From positions 672,501-710,000 of the forward strand of contig JANATG010000021.1 of the NCBI GenBank assembly GCA_029449235.1: a DNA stretch of 37,500 nucleotides. Direction: 5' to 3'. Source of the stretch: Linnemannia schmuckeri. Its lineage: Eukaryota > Mortierellomycota > Mortierellomycetes > Mortierellales > Mortierellaceae. A program made the translations under genes and the position numbers. Under the pieces are notes generated by a model. It worked only from the letters and a program-made list of their open reading frames with translations, had not been told where the DNA came from and did not search any database. Below, piece by piece: positions 28,676 to 37,500 of this stretch (positions within the stretch are counted from its first letter, which is position 1; every line of letters begins with the position of its first letter).

Positions 28676-28829
28676 GGAACGGGTTTATTTTATAGTTTTC
28701 CCCTTTTTCATTTGACAAAGGTGTTCGCCATGTCAAGCCACCAAGACTGATGCTATATAACACCAGTCTGGTGCCTGATATAATAAAACAACTCTTTTCT
28801 TCTCGTTGGCTCTCGCCCTATATTTCACA
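28676..28829 (-). repeat. LTR-like sequence related to the LTR at 32436-32658
   Basis: Read on the minus strand it begins TGTGAAATATAGG, then CAACGAGAAGAAAAGAGTTG against CAACGAGAAGAAAGAGTTG in the other LTR. A short hairpin follows (CACCAGACTGGTG against ACCACTGAGTGGT), and both finish with a G-run, an A-rich block and ACCCCGT/ACCCGTT. The order of four matching blocks argues for common origin despite low overall identity. It fills the space between two convergent genes and overlaps the stop of the membrane protein gene. The plus strand carries AATAAAA, a possible poly(A) signal for the MFS gene. Confidence 0.5.
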
Positions 28830-29267
28830 GGACTTGCTCTTGAGAATGAGCCATAGGGTCATATACAATGGTAATCCCAGCAACAAGTAACGACAGAATA
28901 CCAATTATGCCATAGATGAGCCTCACGAACCACACTAGAGGACAGCCGAGGGAACTGCAAAGGATTGGTTGCTTTGAGTTGTATTCAGTGAGAATCGTAT
29001 CAACTATGACAGCTGTTTGGATGACGCTGAGAATAAGCAATACAGCTGCATGTATAATACGTTCCAGACGAATCCATTGTTTACCATTCATTATAGTAAG
29101 GCCGAAGATAACAAAGAGGTGATGAAGTTGATGGCGAGGTTGAGAATTTGGGGTGGACGATAGTCCTCATCGAATATGATTAAAATAAACGGTATGTGAA
29201 CGAATAGATAAAGAAGGATTATAAACTTCTTGAGCTGTGTGAGTTCATCGAATGACACGAATGACAT
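28825..29267 (-). pseudogene. four-TM membrane protein, one frameshift
   Basis: From an ATG at 29267 (MSFVSFDELTQLKKF) one frame codes for the first transmembrane helix and half of the second; near 29118 the continuation moves to another phase (LFVIFGLTIMNGKQW), which runs to a TGA at 28825. Together they would give about 147 residues with four hydrophobic segments and short loops, one with two Cys (ILCSSLGC). No intron fits the junction, so a single-base deletion or sequencing error is likely. I do not recognise the family; the topology is like small four-TM MARVEL-type proteins. The last codons and the stop touch the LTR-like sequence, so the C-terminus may have been altered by that insertion. 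Confidence 0.55.
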
Positions 29268-29393
29268 GTTGATAAGAAAAATGGCAGATATAAGGAAATG
29301 GTAAAAAGGAAGAACGTAAATGTTGAAATGTACGAAGCAGTGGATGGACTCAGTACATGCGGCTCTCCAGAATTACCATTTCGCATTATTTCT

Positions 29394-29420
29394 ATATCAA
29401 AGTGGGATTTGAACCCACGA
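29394..29420 (-). other. tRNA-like T-arm remnant
   Basis: On the minus strand GTGGGTTCAAATCCCAC is a perfect T-stem and loop with the consensus TTCAAAT. The upstream sequence does not fold into a convincing anticodon or D arm and the acceptor strands pair poorly (TATC with GATA only), so this is not a complete tRNA gene. A decayed tRNA or tRNA-derived SINE end is possible. Confidence 0.3.
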
Positions 29421-29486
29421 CCTTTTAAGACAAATCTTAGAAAGCGCCGAAAAGATAGTCACAATCACGTGAAATCTTGCAATGTA

Positions 29487-29589
29487 CAGTCAATTCGAGA
29501 AATTGTCAACTTTTAGACAGGTTGCCAAGAATATAAAGATTGGTGCACTGTCATTTGTCAATAGCCCGTATAATTCAAATATTTTTATT
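29487..29589 (+). repeat. left TIR of pogo-2 (103 bp)
   Basis: Identical inverted copy of 31996-32098; the first difference comes at 29590. Confidence 0.93.
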
Positions 29590-29754
29590 TTATCCCTTGT
29601 CGTAAGTCAGGTGACTGCTAACCTGCGTATTTGACATCACACCTTGTCATGGGGAAATACATCTTCTTTCCCAGCTTGGGGCTGACTGCACATCTTTCAT
29701 CAATATCCCAGAAACAAAGCAGCTCTGATTCTTTATCACCGCTTTTCATTCGTC

Positions 29755-31973
29755 ATGGATAACCCCAAACCTCTAGCATCAAAGCAAGATGTACAAGATA
29801 GAAAGAGGTGGCTCACTTTGGAAGAGAGGCAGAAACGTCTTCGACAATGGCTCGCCGACCGTGATATCGTTCGAGCTGCAACTGGCTCTGATCCCAAGAA
29901 GGCATCCTACGAGCAAAACCATGGCTGGCCACCCCATACTATCGATGGACTCATGAAGGATAGAGAGAGACTCGAGGCGATGACATCCATCCAAGCCCAT
30001 AATAGATACCGCATTGGCAAGCGTCCATATCATGCTGTTGAGGCTGTTTTAATTGATTTGGTGGAGGACATTCGGTCCCGACAATTGCCAGTCGATACTG
30101 TTCTCTTACGGGCGCTAGCACACGATGTCTACACCATCCTCTGGAACCGGATGGGCTTTATGCCTTTTCCACGTCCAGACTTCGGCAGTTCCTGGGTGGA
30201 GGGTTTCAAGAACGCCTGGGCTCTGGAGTACCATAGGATGCAAGGTGAGGCGGGCTCGGTGGATATGGATGCGATTGCTGGCGGAGTTGACCGAGTCAAG
30301 GCTATTGCTGGCGAGTACCCACTGGAAAATATTTATAATGCAGATGAGACTGGCCTTTTTCTGCAAACGATGTCTCCATGGACGCTTGACTTCGATCGGC
30401 AGGCCGGAACCAAGTCCGTCTCGACACGGGTATCCATCTTGTTTTGTGTGAACGCAACTGGCACAGATAAGAGGAAACCATTTGTTTTGAGTATGTATTC
30501 TGAAAGCTTTTGCTATTATGGATAATATAACTATGACACTTTACCACCTGATGCCAATGTTTTAATAAGATTATTTGTTTAGGCCAAACTCTCCCACGCG
30601 GGTTCAAGACTGGCGCAGGTGCCCATCTACGGGGTCAGATCGACGTGCTGCCATGGCTTCCAGATCAGGGTGCCCAGGACGGATGGGGCAGCAGTTGGAG
30701 AGACGGTGACGAAGACAGGATCAAAAAGAAATCGAGGGTGGTGCGCCCGGACTATATAACCGCAGGTGCTTTCTTGGCATGGCTGAAGCATACACAACAC
30801 GAAATCGAAACCGAAACTCCTGACAGAAGGATCCTACTATTGGTCGACAACTATAAGTCGCATACAGCAGCAATGCGGTCACCTCAGGATTTTCCCAATA
30901 TCAGAATCGAGGCGTTGCCGGCAAACTCTACATCCGTTACTCAACCACTGGACGCTGGGATCATTGCGGTTTTCAAGCGGCGTTACCGCCACCATGTTGC
31001 CAGGCGCGCCTATGAAAATAGCTTGCTCGCAGAGACTGTTGTGGGCCCGGAGCAGAGTGGGGAGAGGCTAGTCAATGCAGGATCTTCCTCAAGGGCGGTC
31101 AGAGTTGCTATGACCAAGATCTCCAACTTTGAGGGTTGGCAGCTTGCTGCACAAGCCTGGAGCGAAGTTAAGCCAAAGACCATTAGGGATTGCTTTGCCC
31201 ATGTTCCTATACTGAACGATGATCAGAGAGAGGAGCTGAGGGCGGGTAATGGAATCGATCTAGAGGTGCAGGAAGCTATTACGGATACGCGTGAGGATAT
31301 CGCTGATCGAGCTTCGATGATGGACAGGCACCCGAGGATGGCTATAGCGCTGCGCTTTCCTGGCGTGTTTGGACCAACAATCAGTCAAGCAACCGCGACC
31401 AGTAGCCTTACCCCAGTAACACATTCCAACAATATACGGGACTACTATTCAAGACTCAGTACACTTCTGGATGGATCCGCCTTTCTCAATGACATTATTT
31501 GTCAGCGAATGCAGGAACCTGAGTTTATGGAGTGCTTTGATATGGATCCTAGAACGGTGTTGCTGGGCGAGCTATTTGCCAGCGAGGATGATACGGATGA
31601 TGACGATTATGAGGATCCAGTCATGGATGCGGATGATCTGTATGTTTCCGACAGCACAGATCAGTCGTTACTGGAGTACGAGAAGAATGGGACTTGGAGC
31701 GAAGGGATAAGCGTGGACGAGCGCATCGATATTCTAAACCGGGCAGCTGAAATTCTTCAGGATTACAAGTACAACAACCTGCGACGCGGCCTAGATGATG
31801 CTGCAGCGGAACTGGTCACTCCTGTGGAGGGATTTGTAAAGCCAGGATTCGTAAAGAACTACCACACAAGAGAACTCGAGAGGATGGAGGAGGAGCGCCT
31901 GCTTGAGGAGGAGGATGCAAGGATTAAGAAGAAATACCCTCATATTCAGTTCACACTACGCAGGTTAGAATAG
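29755..31973 (+). CDS. pogo/Tigger-type transposase (DDE_1)
   Basis: Exons 29755-30490 and 30583-31973 with a 92-nt intron (GTATGT...TTGTTTAG) give 708 residues. The intron falls after KRKPFVL, inside the DDE domain. An N-terminal CENP-B-like helix-turn-helix region (about residues 15-85) and a Tc5-type HTH (GSSWVEGFKNAWALEYHRMQ near 145-160) precede the core: D197 (IYNADETGLF), D334 (LLLVDNYKSHT) and D369 (TQPLDAGII), a DD34D spacing. The C-terminus is acidic then charged (EEERLLEEEDARIKKKY). The gene appears intact, and the identical TIRs suggest the element could still be mobile. Confidence 0.92.
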
Positions 31974-31995
31974 TCAGCTGACTCAGAAAACATAG

Positions 31996-32098
31996 AATAA
32001 AAATATTTGAATTATACGGGCTATTGACAAATGACAGTGCACCAATCTTTATATTCTTGGCAACCTGTCTAAAAGTTGACAATTTCTCGAATTGACTG
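31996..32098 (-). repeat. right TIR of pogo-2 (103 bp)
   Basis: Reverse complement of 29487-29589, followed by TA. Confidence 0.93.
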
Positions 32099-32194
32099 TA
32101 CTACACTCCCTTTTGCCATAAAATGCACTTTTCATAGCAAAGATGCATTTTATCGACTGAATTAGAATATATAAGGGGTGCTATTCAATCAAAT

Positions 32195-32413
32195 TTATTT
32201 CTGCTTGGATATACGGATCATCTCACGTGCTGTTTTCCGGTGGGTTGCGACTTCACCCCCAAGCAACTCGATCACCATAGTCGCCAAACTCTGACCTTCG
32301 TACTTAAACTTGAACGACTCGACAGCATCAAGTTCGATGGAGGAGCTCCTGTCTCGCGAGCCGTACCTCTTGGCGATCTTGTTGTGCAGCTTCTGTTTGA
32401 TCTCCTCTGCCAT
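32195..32413 (-). CDS. small hypothetical protein
   Basis: A 72-residue frame with ATG, charged and predicted helical (MAEEIKQKLHNKIAKRYGSR at the start, basic C-terminus REMIRISKQK). It begins just beyond the end of the LTR at 32436-32658, so if expressed it might use that LTR as a promoter. I recognise no family; it may be a remnant of a larger gene or a chance frame. Confidence 0.3.
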   Translation of the reverse strand: MAEEIKQKLHNKIAKRYGSRDRSSSIELDAVESFKFKYEGQSLATMVIELLGGEVATHRKTAREMIRISKQK

Positions 32414-32435
32414 ATCTTGTGCATCCTTTTGGTTT

Positions 32436-32658
32436 GTTGCGGTACGGGGTTTTTATTTTCATTTTACCCCGTCTTTTTATTTAACGAAGAAGTGTATTCA
32501 CCTCCGTGGTTAATCATCACCTCCGTGATAATTACCACTTCTGTTATTTATTATCACCTCCGTGATCATTTGTCACAATCGTGGTTAAATACCACTCAGT
32601 GGTGTAAAATAAAGAAACAACTCTTTCTTCTCGTTGACTACAGACCCCATACTTCTCA
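32436..32658 (-). repeat. 3' LTR of gypsy-2
   Basis: On the minus strand it begins TGAGAAGTATGGGG directly after the polypurine tract and ends near CCGCAACA. It holds a run of diverged 19-bp repeats (plus strand CACCTCCGTGGTTAATCAT, CACCTCCGTGATAATTAC, CACCTCCGTGATCATTTGT) at about 32499-32595, and a short inverted repeat pairing CGGGGT with ACCCCG near the end. The exact 3' boundary is inferred from TG...CA ends only. Confidence 0.6.
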
Positions 32659-34999
32659 CCTCCCTCTCCAGGGTTGTCCCGCCGGGACAAAGCGTCGGCA
32701 GCGGCATTCTGGGAGCCAGGACGGTAGCGGATGGTAAAGTTGTAGTTAGACAGGATTTCGGACCAGCGGACTTGGCGACGGCTTAATTGGCGCGTGGTGG
32801 TGAAGTACTCGAGATTTCTATGGTCGGTGATGACTTCCGTGGTAGCGGGCGAGAATTCCAAATAGTGTCGCCAATGTTTGAAAGCAGATACAATGGCAAG
32901 GAGCTCTTTATCGTAGATTTGGTAGTTGAGCTCGGCAGGCAAGAGTTTTCGGGAGTAGTAAGCAATAGGATGCAGATGTCCGTCTTGGTCACGCTGGCTG
33001 CAAACAGCGCCAAGAGCCTTGTCAGAAGCGTCAGTTTCAATGACGCAAGGACGATCGGGTTGGAAATGCCGAAGAACGGGGCCAGACATGAAACGTGACT
33101 TGAGCTCCGTAAAAGCGGCTTGTGCGGTAGCGGTCCAGGCAAAGTTAGTATTTTTCTTGAGTAGTGCGGTAAGAGGCGCGGCAATATGGGAGTACTTTCG
33201 TACAAAACGACGGTAGAAATTGGAGAAACCCAGGAAGCATTGAACATCCGAAACGGAAGAAGGAGTGGGCCAATCGCGGATGGCGGCAACCTTGGCGGGG
33301 TCCATGGAAATACCGTCGGTTCCGATCACAAAGCCGAGGAATTCAACTTTGTCCTTGTCGAATAAACATTTCTCGAGTTTTAGACATAGACCGGCGTCTT
33401 GGAGCTTGCTGAGGACTTTGCGAACGTGTGCCGTGTGTTCCTCAAGGGTGTCGGAATAGATGAGAATATCGTCGATGTACAGTACGACAAAGTCATCAAG
33501 ATAATCGCGGAGGACGTCGTTGGCAAAAGCTTGAAAAGTTCCAGGGACATTCATTAGTCCGAAGGGCATGACTGTGTACTCGAAATGGCCATAGCGGCAA
33601 CGGAACGCTGTCTTCCATTCGTCGCCCTCCTTGATGCGAAGAAGATTATATGCTCCTCGCATGTCGAGTTTAGTGAAATACTTGGCTTTGCCTAGTCGGT
33701 CGAAGGTTTCAGAAATCAGCGGCAGAGGGCATCGATTGGGGACAGTCACCTTGTTGAGGCCCCGATAGTCGACACAGAGACGAAGGGAACCGTCTTTTTT
33801 TTGACAAAGAGAACGGGGGTGCAACAGCAGAAGGTAGGACCAGTGAAAGCAGGGACAAGAGACGAGGATTGAAGCAGTGATGATCGATGTTATTACTATG
33901 GTACATCTATATATACAAGGGAGTAACTAGGTTTCTAGGTCTAGTATCATAGAAGAGTCAGAGGTGAATAAGAGTGATGAGAAATGACTAACTAAGGTGG
34001 ACTTTAAACCTAATATGTTGCAGGGGGCGCCAGCCGGGGACTCGGATCGACGGATGGACCCTTTTGCAAGGTTTTCTTGGATGTATTCGTGCAGAACTTG
34101 TAGTTCCGCTTGCGATAGGTTGTATACTGGTCCAAACGGCACGATGGCTCCTTCGACCACAGGAATATTGTGATCATAGGGTCGGTGCGGCGGTAGCTTG
34201 TCGGCTTGCATCTTGGAGAATACCTGAGCATATTCGGCATATTTCTCGGGCAGTTGGACTGTGGGTTTCGACTCAGGGATAGAATTGTTGTTGATGGTTG
34301 CGCTGGCAAGTTCCTCAACTCGGGAGACGTCGAGCATATATCCAACGCCTTGATTGGTTTTGAGGATCTGACAGAGTTGCGCATTGCTGATAATGGAAAT
34401 GTTGGTTGTTGTTCGGTTCTTGACGGATTTGGATAATTGATTGGGTCCTGAAGCGTGCTTGATGGGGACCAAAGTGGGTTTGGGTTTGGAAGGTGGCAGA
34501 AGAATTCGGTCTTGGTTCTGAAAGGGGGGAATGGATTGAGATACTGTTGATTGTGCAAGGGGAGAAAGTTTGTCGAGTGTGTGTCGATGGAGGCATGGCA
34601 TGGTAATGATTCGTTTCTCCCAGTCGACATGTGGGTTGTGTGAGCGGAGCCAGTCCATGCCAAGAATGATGGCATAGTTGCCAAGTGCGATGAGCTGAAA
34701 GGTGTGTGTGGAAAAGTGTTGTGAGTGAGATTGCATGACCAATGTGGTGGCGTGCCGTGAGGTGTGTGTTGAGCCATTGGCAAGAGAGATTTGTAATAAG
34801 TGCTGTGCTAGTGGGAGATTGTATTGTTGTGCCAGGTTTTGATGTATGAATGAGATGGTTGCTCCTGAATCGATCATTGCATGAACTGGTAATGAGGAGT
34901 TTTGGAAGTGAAGAGTGATTGGGATGGTAATAGGGGATAACAAAGGATCGTTTGGAGATTTGTTGTACAGCTCACCCAGACGGACTCCAACTTTACTGT
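32659..34999 (-). pseudogene. gypsy-2 pol: protease, RT and RNase H, broken
   Basis: The protease part carries MIDSGATISFIHQN (active-site DSG) and a downstream ILGMDWL. RT starts SPAGAP and is interrupted by a nested solo LTR; beyond it VLFVKK continues but the phase changes at a run of eight A (33793-33800), where nine would keep the frame. RT then reads on with CVDYRGLNK, LDMRGAYNLLRIKEGDEWKT, VMPFGLMNVPGTFQ and YIDDILIYS. RNase H has IETDASDKALGAV and ITDHRNLEYF and ends at AADALSRR. Integrase is absent. Protease begins one phase off from gag, at a point where gag stops with TAG. Confidence 0.88.
33820..34022. repeat. solo LTR nested in gypsy-2 RT
   Basis: A 203-bp insertion with TGCAACA...TGTTGCA ends and a perfect 5-bp target duplication GGGGG (33815-33819 and 34023-34027). 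Removing it and one duplicate rejoins the RT frame exactly (SPAGAP to VLFVKK). A TATA-like element (TATATATA) lies inside. It is unrelated to the other LTRs in the window. Confidence 0.9.
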
Positions 35000-36292
35000 C
35001 TAGGCTAAGTCTTTTTCCAATTGGAAAGAGATGGCATCCGATTGGTCACTAATCTGTGTAGGCTGAAGGGCCGAGACCGAGGCTGTTGCCATTGGAGCGT
35101 TCTTGAACGAGGGCTTTGCGGGCTTCTTAGGGCAGTCGTCGATCCAATGATCTGCTGAACCACAATAGGTGCACAGTCCTTCCTTCTGGCGACGAAAACG
35201 CTCAGACGGTGACAAAGGACCATGGCGAACATGTGAGAGATCCATGTCCATCGAAGTGGTTGTGGGAGCCGCGACAGTCGGGGTGGAAACGGTAGCTGGG
35301 GTAGATGAGGTACGAGTGGTGGGTGAGGTGTGAGCGGTGGTGGAGCGGGATGCAGTGCTAGAGGATTTATTGCCGGAACGGGTTATAGCGTAGCCGTATT
35401 GTCGGTTGTCGACGTCGATAGCCAGTTGCGAGAACTCAGCAAAGGTAGTTGGCTCGAGATAGTTTGCCATGGCATCTTGGACAGACTCCTTTAGGCCGAG
35501 GCGGAATTGTGAGATCATCGCACTATCATTCCACGCCGTATCCGCTGCAAGGTTGACAAAACGGTTAGTGTAGTCGATGGCGGAACCATGCTGTTTAAGC
35601 TGACGGAGTTGGCTCTCTGCTAAGACATGAGCATTGGAGACTCCAGAGTTCTTACTCATAAGAGCAAAGAACTGATCCAGATTAGAGATACACGCGGGTC
35701 TTTCCTCGGCAGGCAGCTTGAAGGACGGAACGTATCTCTGCATATACTTGAACGCCGCAGTATCACCGAGACGCGAGATAGCCAGCACAATACGGTCGTG
35801 ATCATTTGGATAGAGGGTCTCGTTTGCAACGAAGAAGAGTTCCAGCTGAGCCTGAAACCCTTTCCAATCTTCACGTTTGCCGGAGAAGACTGCAGGGGGT
35901 GCTACTTTTGGCTTTGAAGAGCTGTTGCTGGTGTGGGGAGTGGTTGATTGGAAGATGGCGCTCACTGTGTTGGTGACATCGGTCTTGTGATCATGAAATA
36001 GTTTGCTTAGTTCTGAGCGAGTGATGGATGGTAATTGTGATGTCATCTTCTGAGTGTTGGATTCGAGGTTGAGCAATCGTGGATTGAGGTTGACAGTTAG
36101 ACTTGTGAAGAAGTCTTCGTTTGAAAGAATAAACTCCAGCATATCATGGTACTTTGCAACAGTCTCCTCGAGCTCGGTGACTTTGGCTTGCAGGGGAGCG
36201 ACCGTCTGAGTTATTTGCTCAAGTGTGGCTACGCGGTCCATCAGTGCTTGGAAGCGCGCATTGGCTGTAAGGATCTCATCGTCGGGTAGCAT
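35000..36292 (-). CDS. gypsy-2 Gag
   Basis: A 430-residue Gag. The N-terminal ~60 residues are a coiled coil (RVATLEQITQTVAPLQAKVT). The retrotransposon Gag capsid domain lies at about 125-290 (VFSGKREDWKGFQAQLELFF), followed by a Ser/Thr-rich linker and a single CCHC knuckle (CTYCGSADHWIDDC, near 380). The frame is intact and stops at TAG just before the phase-shifted protease. It would form the particle shell; with Pol broken it could only act with help from another copy. Confidence 0.85.
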   Translation of the reverse strand: MLPDDEILTANARFQALMDRVATLEQITQTVAPLQAKVTELEETVAKYHDMLEFILSNEDFFTSLTVNLNPRLLNLESNTQKMTSQLPSITRSELSKLFHDHKTDVTNTVSAIFQSTTPHTSNSSSKPKVAPPAVFSGKREDWKGFQAQLELFFVANETLYPNDHDRIVLAISRLGDTAAFKYMQRYVPSFKLPAEERPACISNLDQFFALMSKNSGVSNAHVLAESQLRQLKQHGSAIDYTNRFVNLAADTAWNDSAMISQFRLGLKESVQDAMANYLEPTTFAEFSQLAIDVDNRQYGYAITRSGNKSSSTASRSTTAHTSPTTRTSSTPATVSTPTVAAPTTTSMDMDLSHVRHGPLSPSERFRRQKEGLCTYCGSADHWIDDCPKKPAKPSFKNAPMATASVSALQPTQISDQSDAISFQLEKDLA

Positions 36293-36401
36293 TGTGATTG
36301 ATACAGAAAGTAGAAGAATGGTGGTTTGTGTGCGGAAAAGTACTAATAAAGGAGAAAAGGCTTTAAAGGAATAAGATGAGGTTTGATTTTTGTTGTGAAA
36401 G

Positions 36402-36404
<3 letters not shown>

Positions 36405-36433
<29 letters not shown>
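36405..36433. repeat. poly(T) run of 29, poly(A) on the minus strand
   Basis: An uninterrupted homopolymer about 120 nt downstream of the end of the Tc1-like transposase frame and about 110 bp upstream of gypsy-2 gag. It may be simple sequence or the tail of a reverse-transcribed transcript. Confidence 0.9.
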
Positions 36434-36435
<2 letters not shown>

Positions 36436-36554
36436 CACTAAAGTATAAAGATAGAAGACAAACGAGGGTTGATCCAAGGTTCTGTAGGTGTATGACTTGG
36501 TATTGTCAAGAAAGCAGATCGAGAAGCATAAAAGGACAATAGAAAGAACCTCGA

Positions 36555-37409
36555 TCAATGACCAGGGAAACTGAGTATGAGATGTGGGCTATAGGGAGGA
36601 AGGTAAAGAAGAGTGTGGCCAGCGGCAGTAACGGCGTTCCTCACCATAGCCGTCTTATGAAACAACGCATTGTCCATAACAATGATTCGGTGTCGTCCAT
36701 TGATCGTTGGAAAGAGCTCTGTCTGCAAAAACTGGGCGAGCGTTTCTTGGTTGTAGGCGCGCGGTTTGAAGTGAGAGGCCAGGATTCCTGTCTTGTCGAG
36801 AGCGACGATCAGAGAGTAGTTAGGGCCACGGTTGTAGGGAACCCTTTGAAAGGCACGCCTGCCTCGGGGAGCGCGGCCGTACCTGCGCGTGATATGCAAG
36901 TTAAAGCCCGCCTCATCGATGTAGACAAAGTGGTTCATATTGCCAGGACCTTGAAGAACGGTCTCGGCCCATCGTTGTCGCTCCTCGATGTTCTCGGGAT
37001 TATTGTATTTCTCTGACTCGGTCCTCATTAACTTGAGCGTGTAGGTGGTGAGCTTGTTGAGAGCCTTGTCGACGGTACTCTGGGAGATAGGAGGATCCAA
37101 TTGGAAATGCACGTTCAGCTGCGTGACGAGCCACTGAACAGGATGACCGGCGAACTCGTCCAAGTGATCGGTTAGCCAGTCAAGATGCTCTGCTTCGAGT
37201 CGGCGGTTATGACTGCCGCTTCTTGGGAGTTTGGCGATGCGACCGGTTAGAATGAAGGTATCAACAATGGTCTTGACAGTTGAACGAGGGTACTTGAGCA
37301 TCCGAGCAACATGGCCAATGCTCATTCCTTGGTCGGTAACCATATCGATAATCATCTTCCGAGCGTTGTCGTCGACTTTGTTGTTTCTTTTTTGTCTGAC
37401 GGGTGGCAT
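36555..37409 (-). pseudogene. Tc1/mariner-type transposase, C-terminus damaged
   Basis: A 284-residue frame. Helix-turn-helix regions at the N-terminus (GMSIGHVARMLKYPRSTVKTIVDTF) are followed by a winged region, then the catalytic core (DDE_3-like): FVYIDEAGFNLHITRRYG (first Asp) and RIIVMDNALFHKT (second Asp), then LLYLPPYSPHL. In intact relatives this last motif is followed by NPIE with the catalytic Glu; here the frame reads LILSFPGH and stops. An IEVLSIV sequence in another phase just downstream suggests small indels there. I found no terminal inverted repeats at either side. The enzyme is very probably inactive. Confidence 0.82.
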
Positions 37410-37500
37410 GGTGTGCTGTAGGTGATGTGTGTATGAATATGAGTATGCAAGAGCTATGTTTGTGAGAGTGAGTTACAGGGTACCAGGGCAACTTCATCAT
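37410..37500. other. right edge; possible start of another TA-flanked element
   Basis: No gene. TA at 37474-37475 is followed by CAGGGTACCAGGGCAACT, which has the look of a Tc1/mariner terminus reading rightward, but the other end lies outside the window. Confidence 0.2.

Larger units (their letters stand above)
29487..32098. mobile_element. pogo-like element with long TIRs (pogo-2)
   Basis: A 2,612-bp element flanked by TA on both sides, with 103-bp inverted repeats at 29487-29589 and 31996-32098, no mismatch seen, starting CAGTCAATTCGAGAAATTGT. It contains a single spliced transposase gene and little else. The termini share CAGTC with pogo-1, but the TIRs are otherwise unrelated in sequence. 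Confidence 0.93.
32436..36292 (-). mobile_element. decayed Ty3/gypsy element (gypsy-2), integrase deleted
   Basis: A minus-strand retrotransposon with gag, protease, RT and RNase H, a polypurine tract (GGAGAGGGAGG) and a 3' LTR. RNase H is followed almost at once by the PPT, so the integrase region is missing. A solo LTR of another family splits the start of RT, and two single-base phase changes occur. No matching 5' LTR is visible upstream of gag; the element appears truncated there. Confidence 0.82.

Noticed and set aside
32195..32413. Reading the 72-codon frame as part of gypsy-2
   Set aside because: It lies beyond the LTR end and shows no resemblance to integrase or chromodomain, so it is listed only as a weak separate frame.
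1..37500. CRISPR array, bacterial operons or biosynthetic cluster
   Set aside because: No regularly spaced repeats with unique spacers, spliced eukaryotic genes throughout, and a single transporter without biosynthetic enzymes.

Overview
The window is fungal chromosomal DNA dominated by transposable elements. Fungal character is supported by short GT-AG introns (72-125 nt), by a Crinkler gene whose N-terminus looks like those of Mucoromycota, by fungal-type 28S rRNA sequence, and by Ty3/gypsy, PIF/Harbinger, pogo and Tc1/mariner elements. Mortierellomycotina or a relative is my best guess; a taxonomic search was not possible.

Layout. (1) 1-4879: a minus-strand Ty3/gypsy element with an uninterrupted gag-pol frame that runs off the left edge, plus its 5' LTR. 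(2) 4933-5238: a small secreted cysteine-rich protein. (3) 5420-7423: tandem repeats, the last ~570 nt of a 28S rRNA, and two solo LTRs back to back. (4) 7523-10680: an apparently complete two-gene PIF/Harbinger transposon. (5) 11388-12672: a Tc1/mariner element with a frameshifted transposase. (6) 12675-15517: a pogo-like element with 112-bp TIRs, sharing a TA dinucleotide with the mariner. (7) 15539-21726: a 6.2-kb element bounded by identical 223-bp terminal inverted repeats and a 7-bp (up to 9-bp) target duplication. It carries a RecQ-type helicase and a convergent 1,263-residue protein resembling DUF6589. This is the most interesting object in the window.

(8) 22603-25939: a Crinkler (CRN) gene with NTPase and restriction-endonuclease-like parts, interrupted by a frameshift and an odd splice junction. 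(9) 26991-28642: an intact DHA2-like MFS transporter, converging on a broken four-TM membrane protein gene (28825-29267), with an LTR-like sequence between them. (10) 29487-32098: a second pogo-like element with 103-bp TIRs. (11) 32436-36292: a decayed gypsy element lacking integrase, split by a nested solo LTR with a perfect 5-bp duplication. (12) 36555-37409: a C-terminally damaged Tc1-like transposase.

Host-type genes are few: the secreted protein, the CRN gene, the MFS transporter and the membrane protein. Three DNA transposons (Harbinger, pogo-1 and the RecQ element) share an arrangement with tail-to-tail reading frames only 3-64 bp apart. All protein assignments come from reading motifs, not from database searches; intron boundaries were chosen by GT-AG rules and frame continuity.
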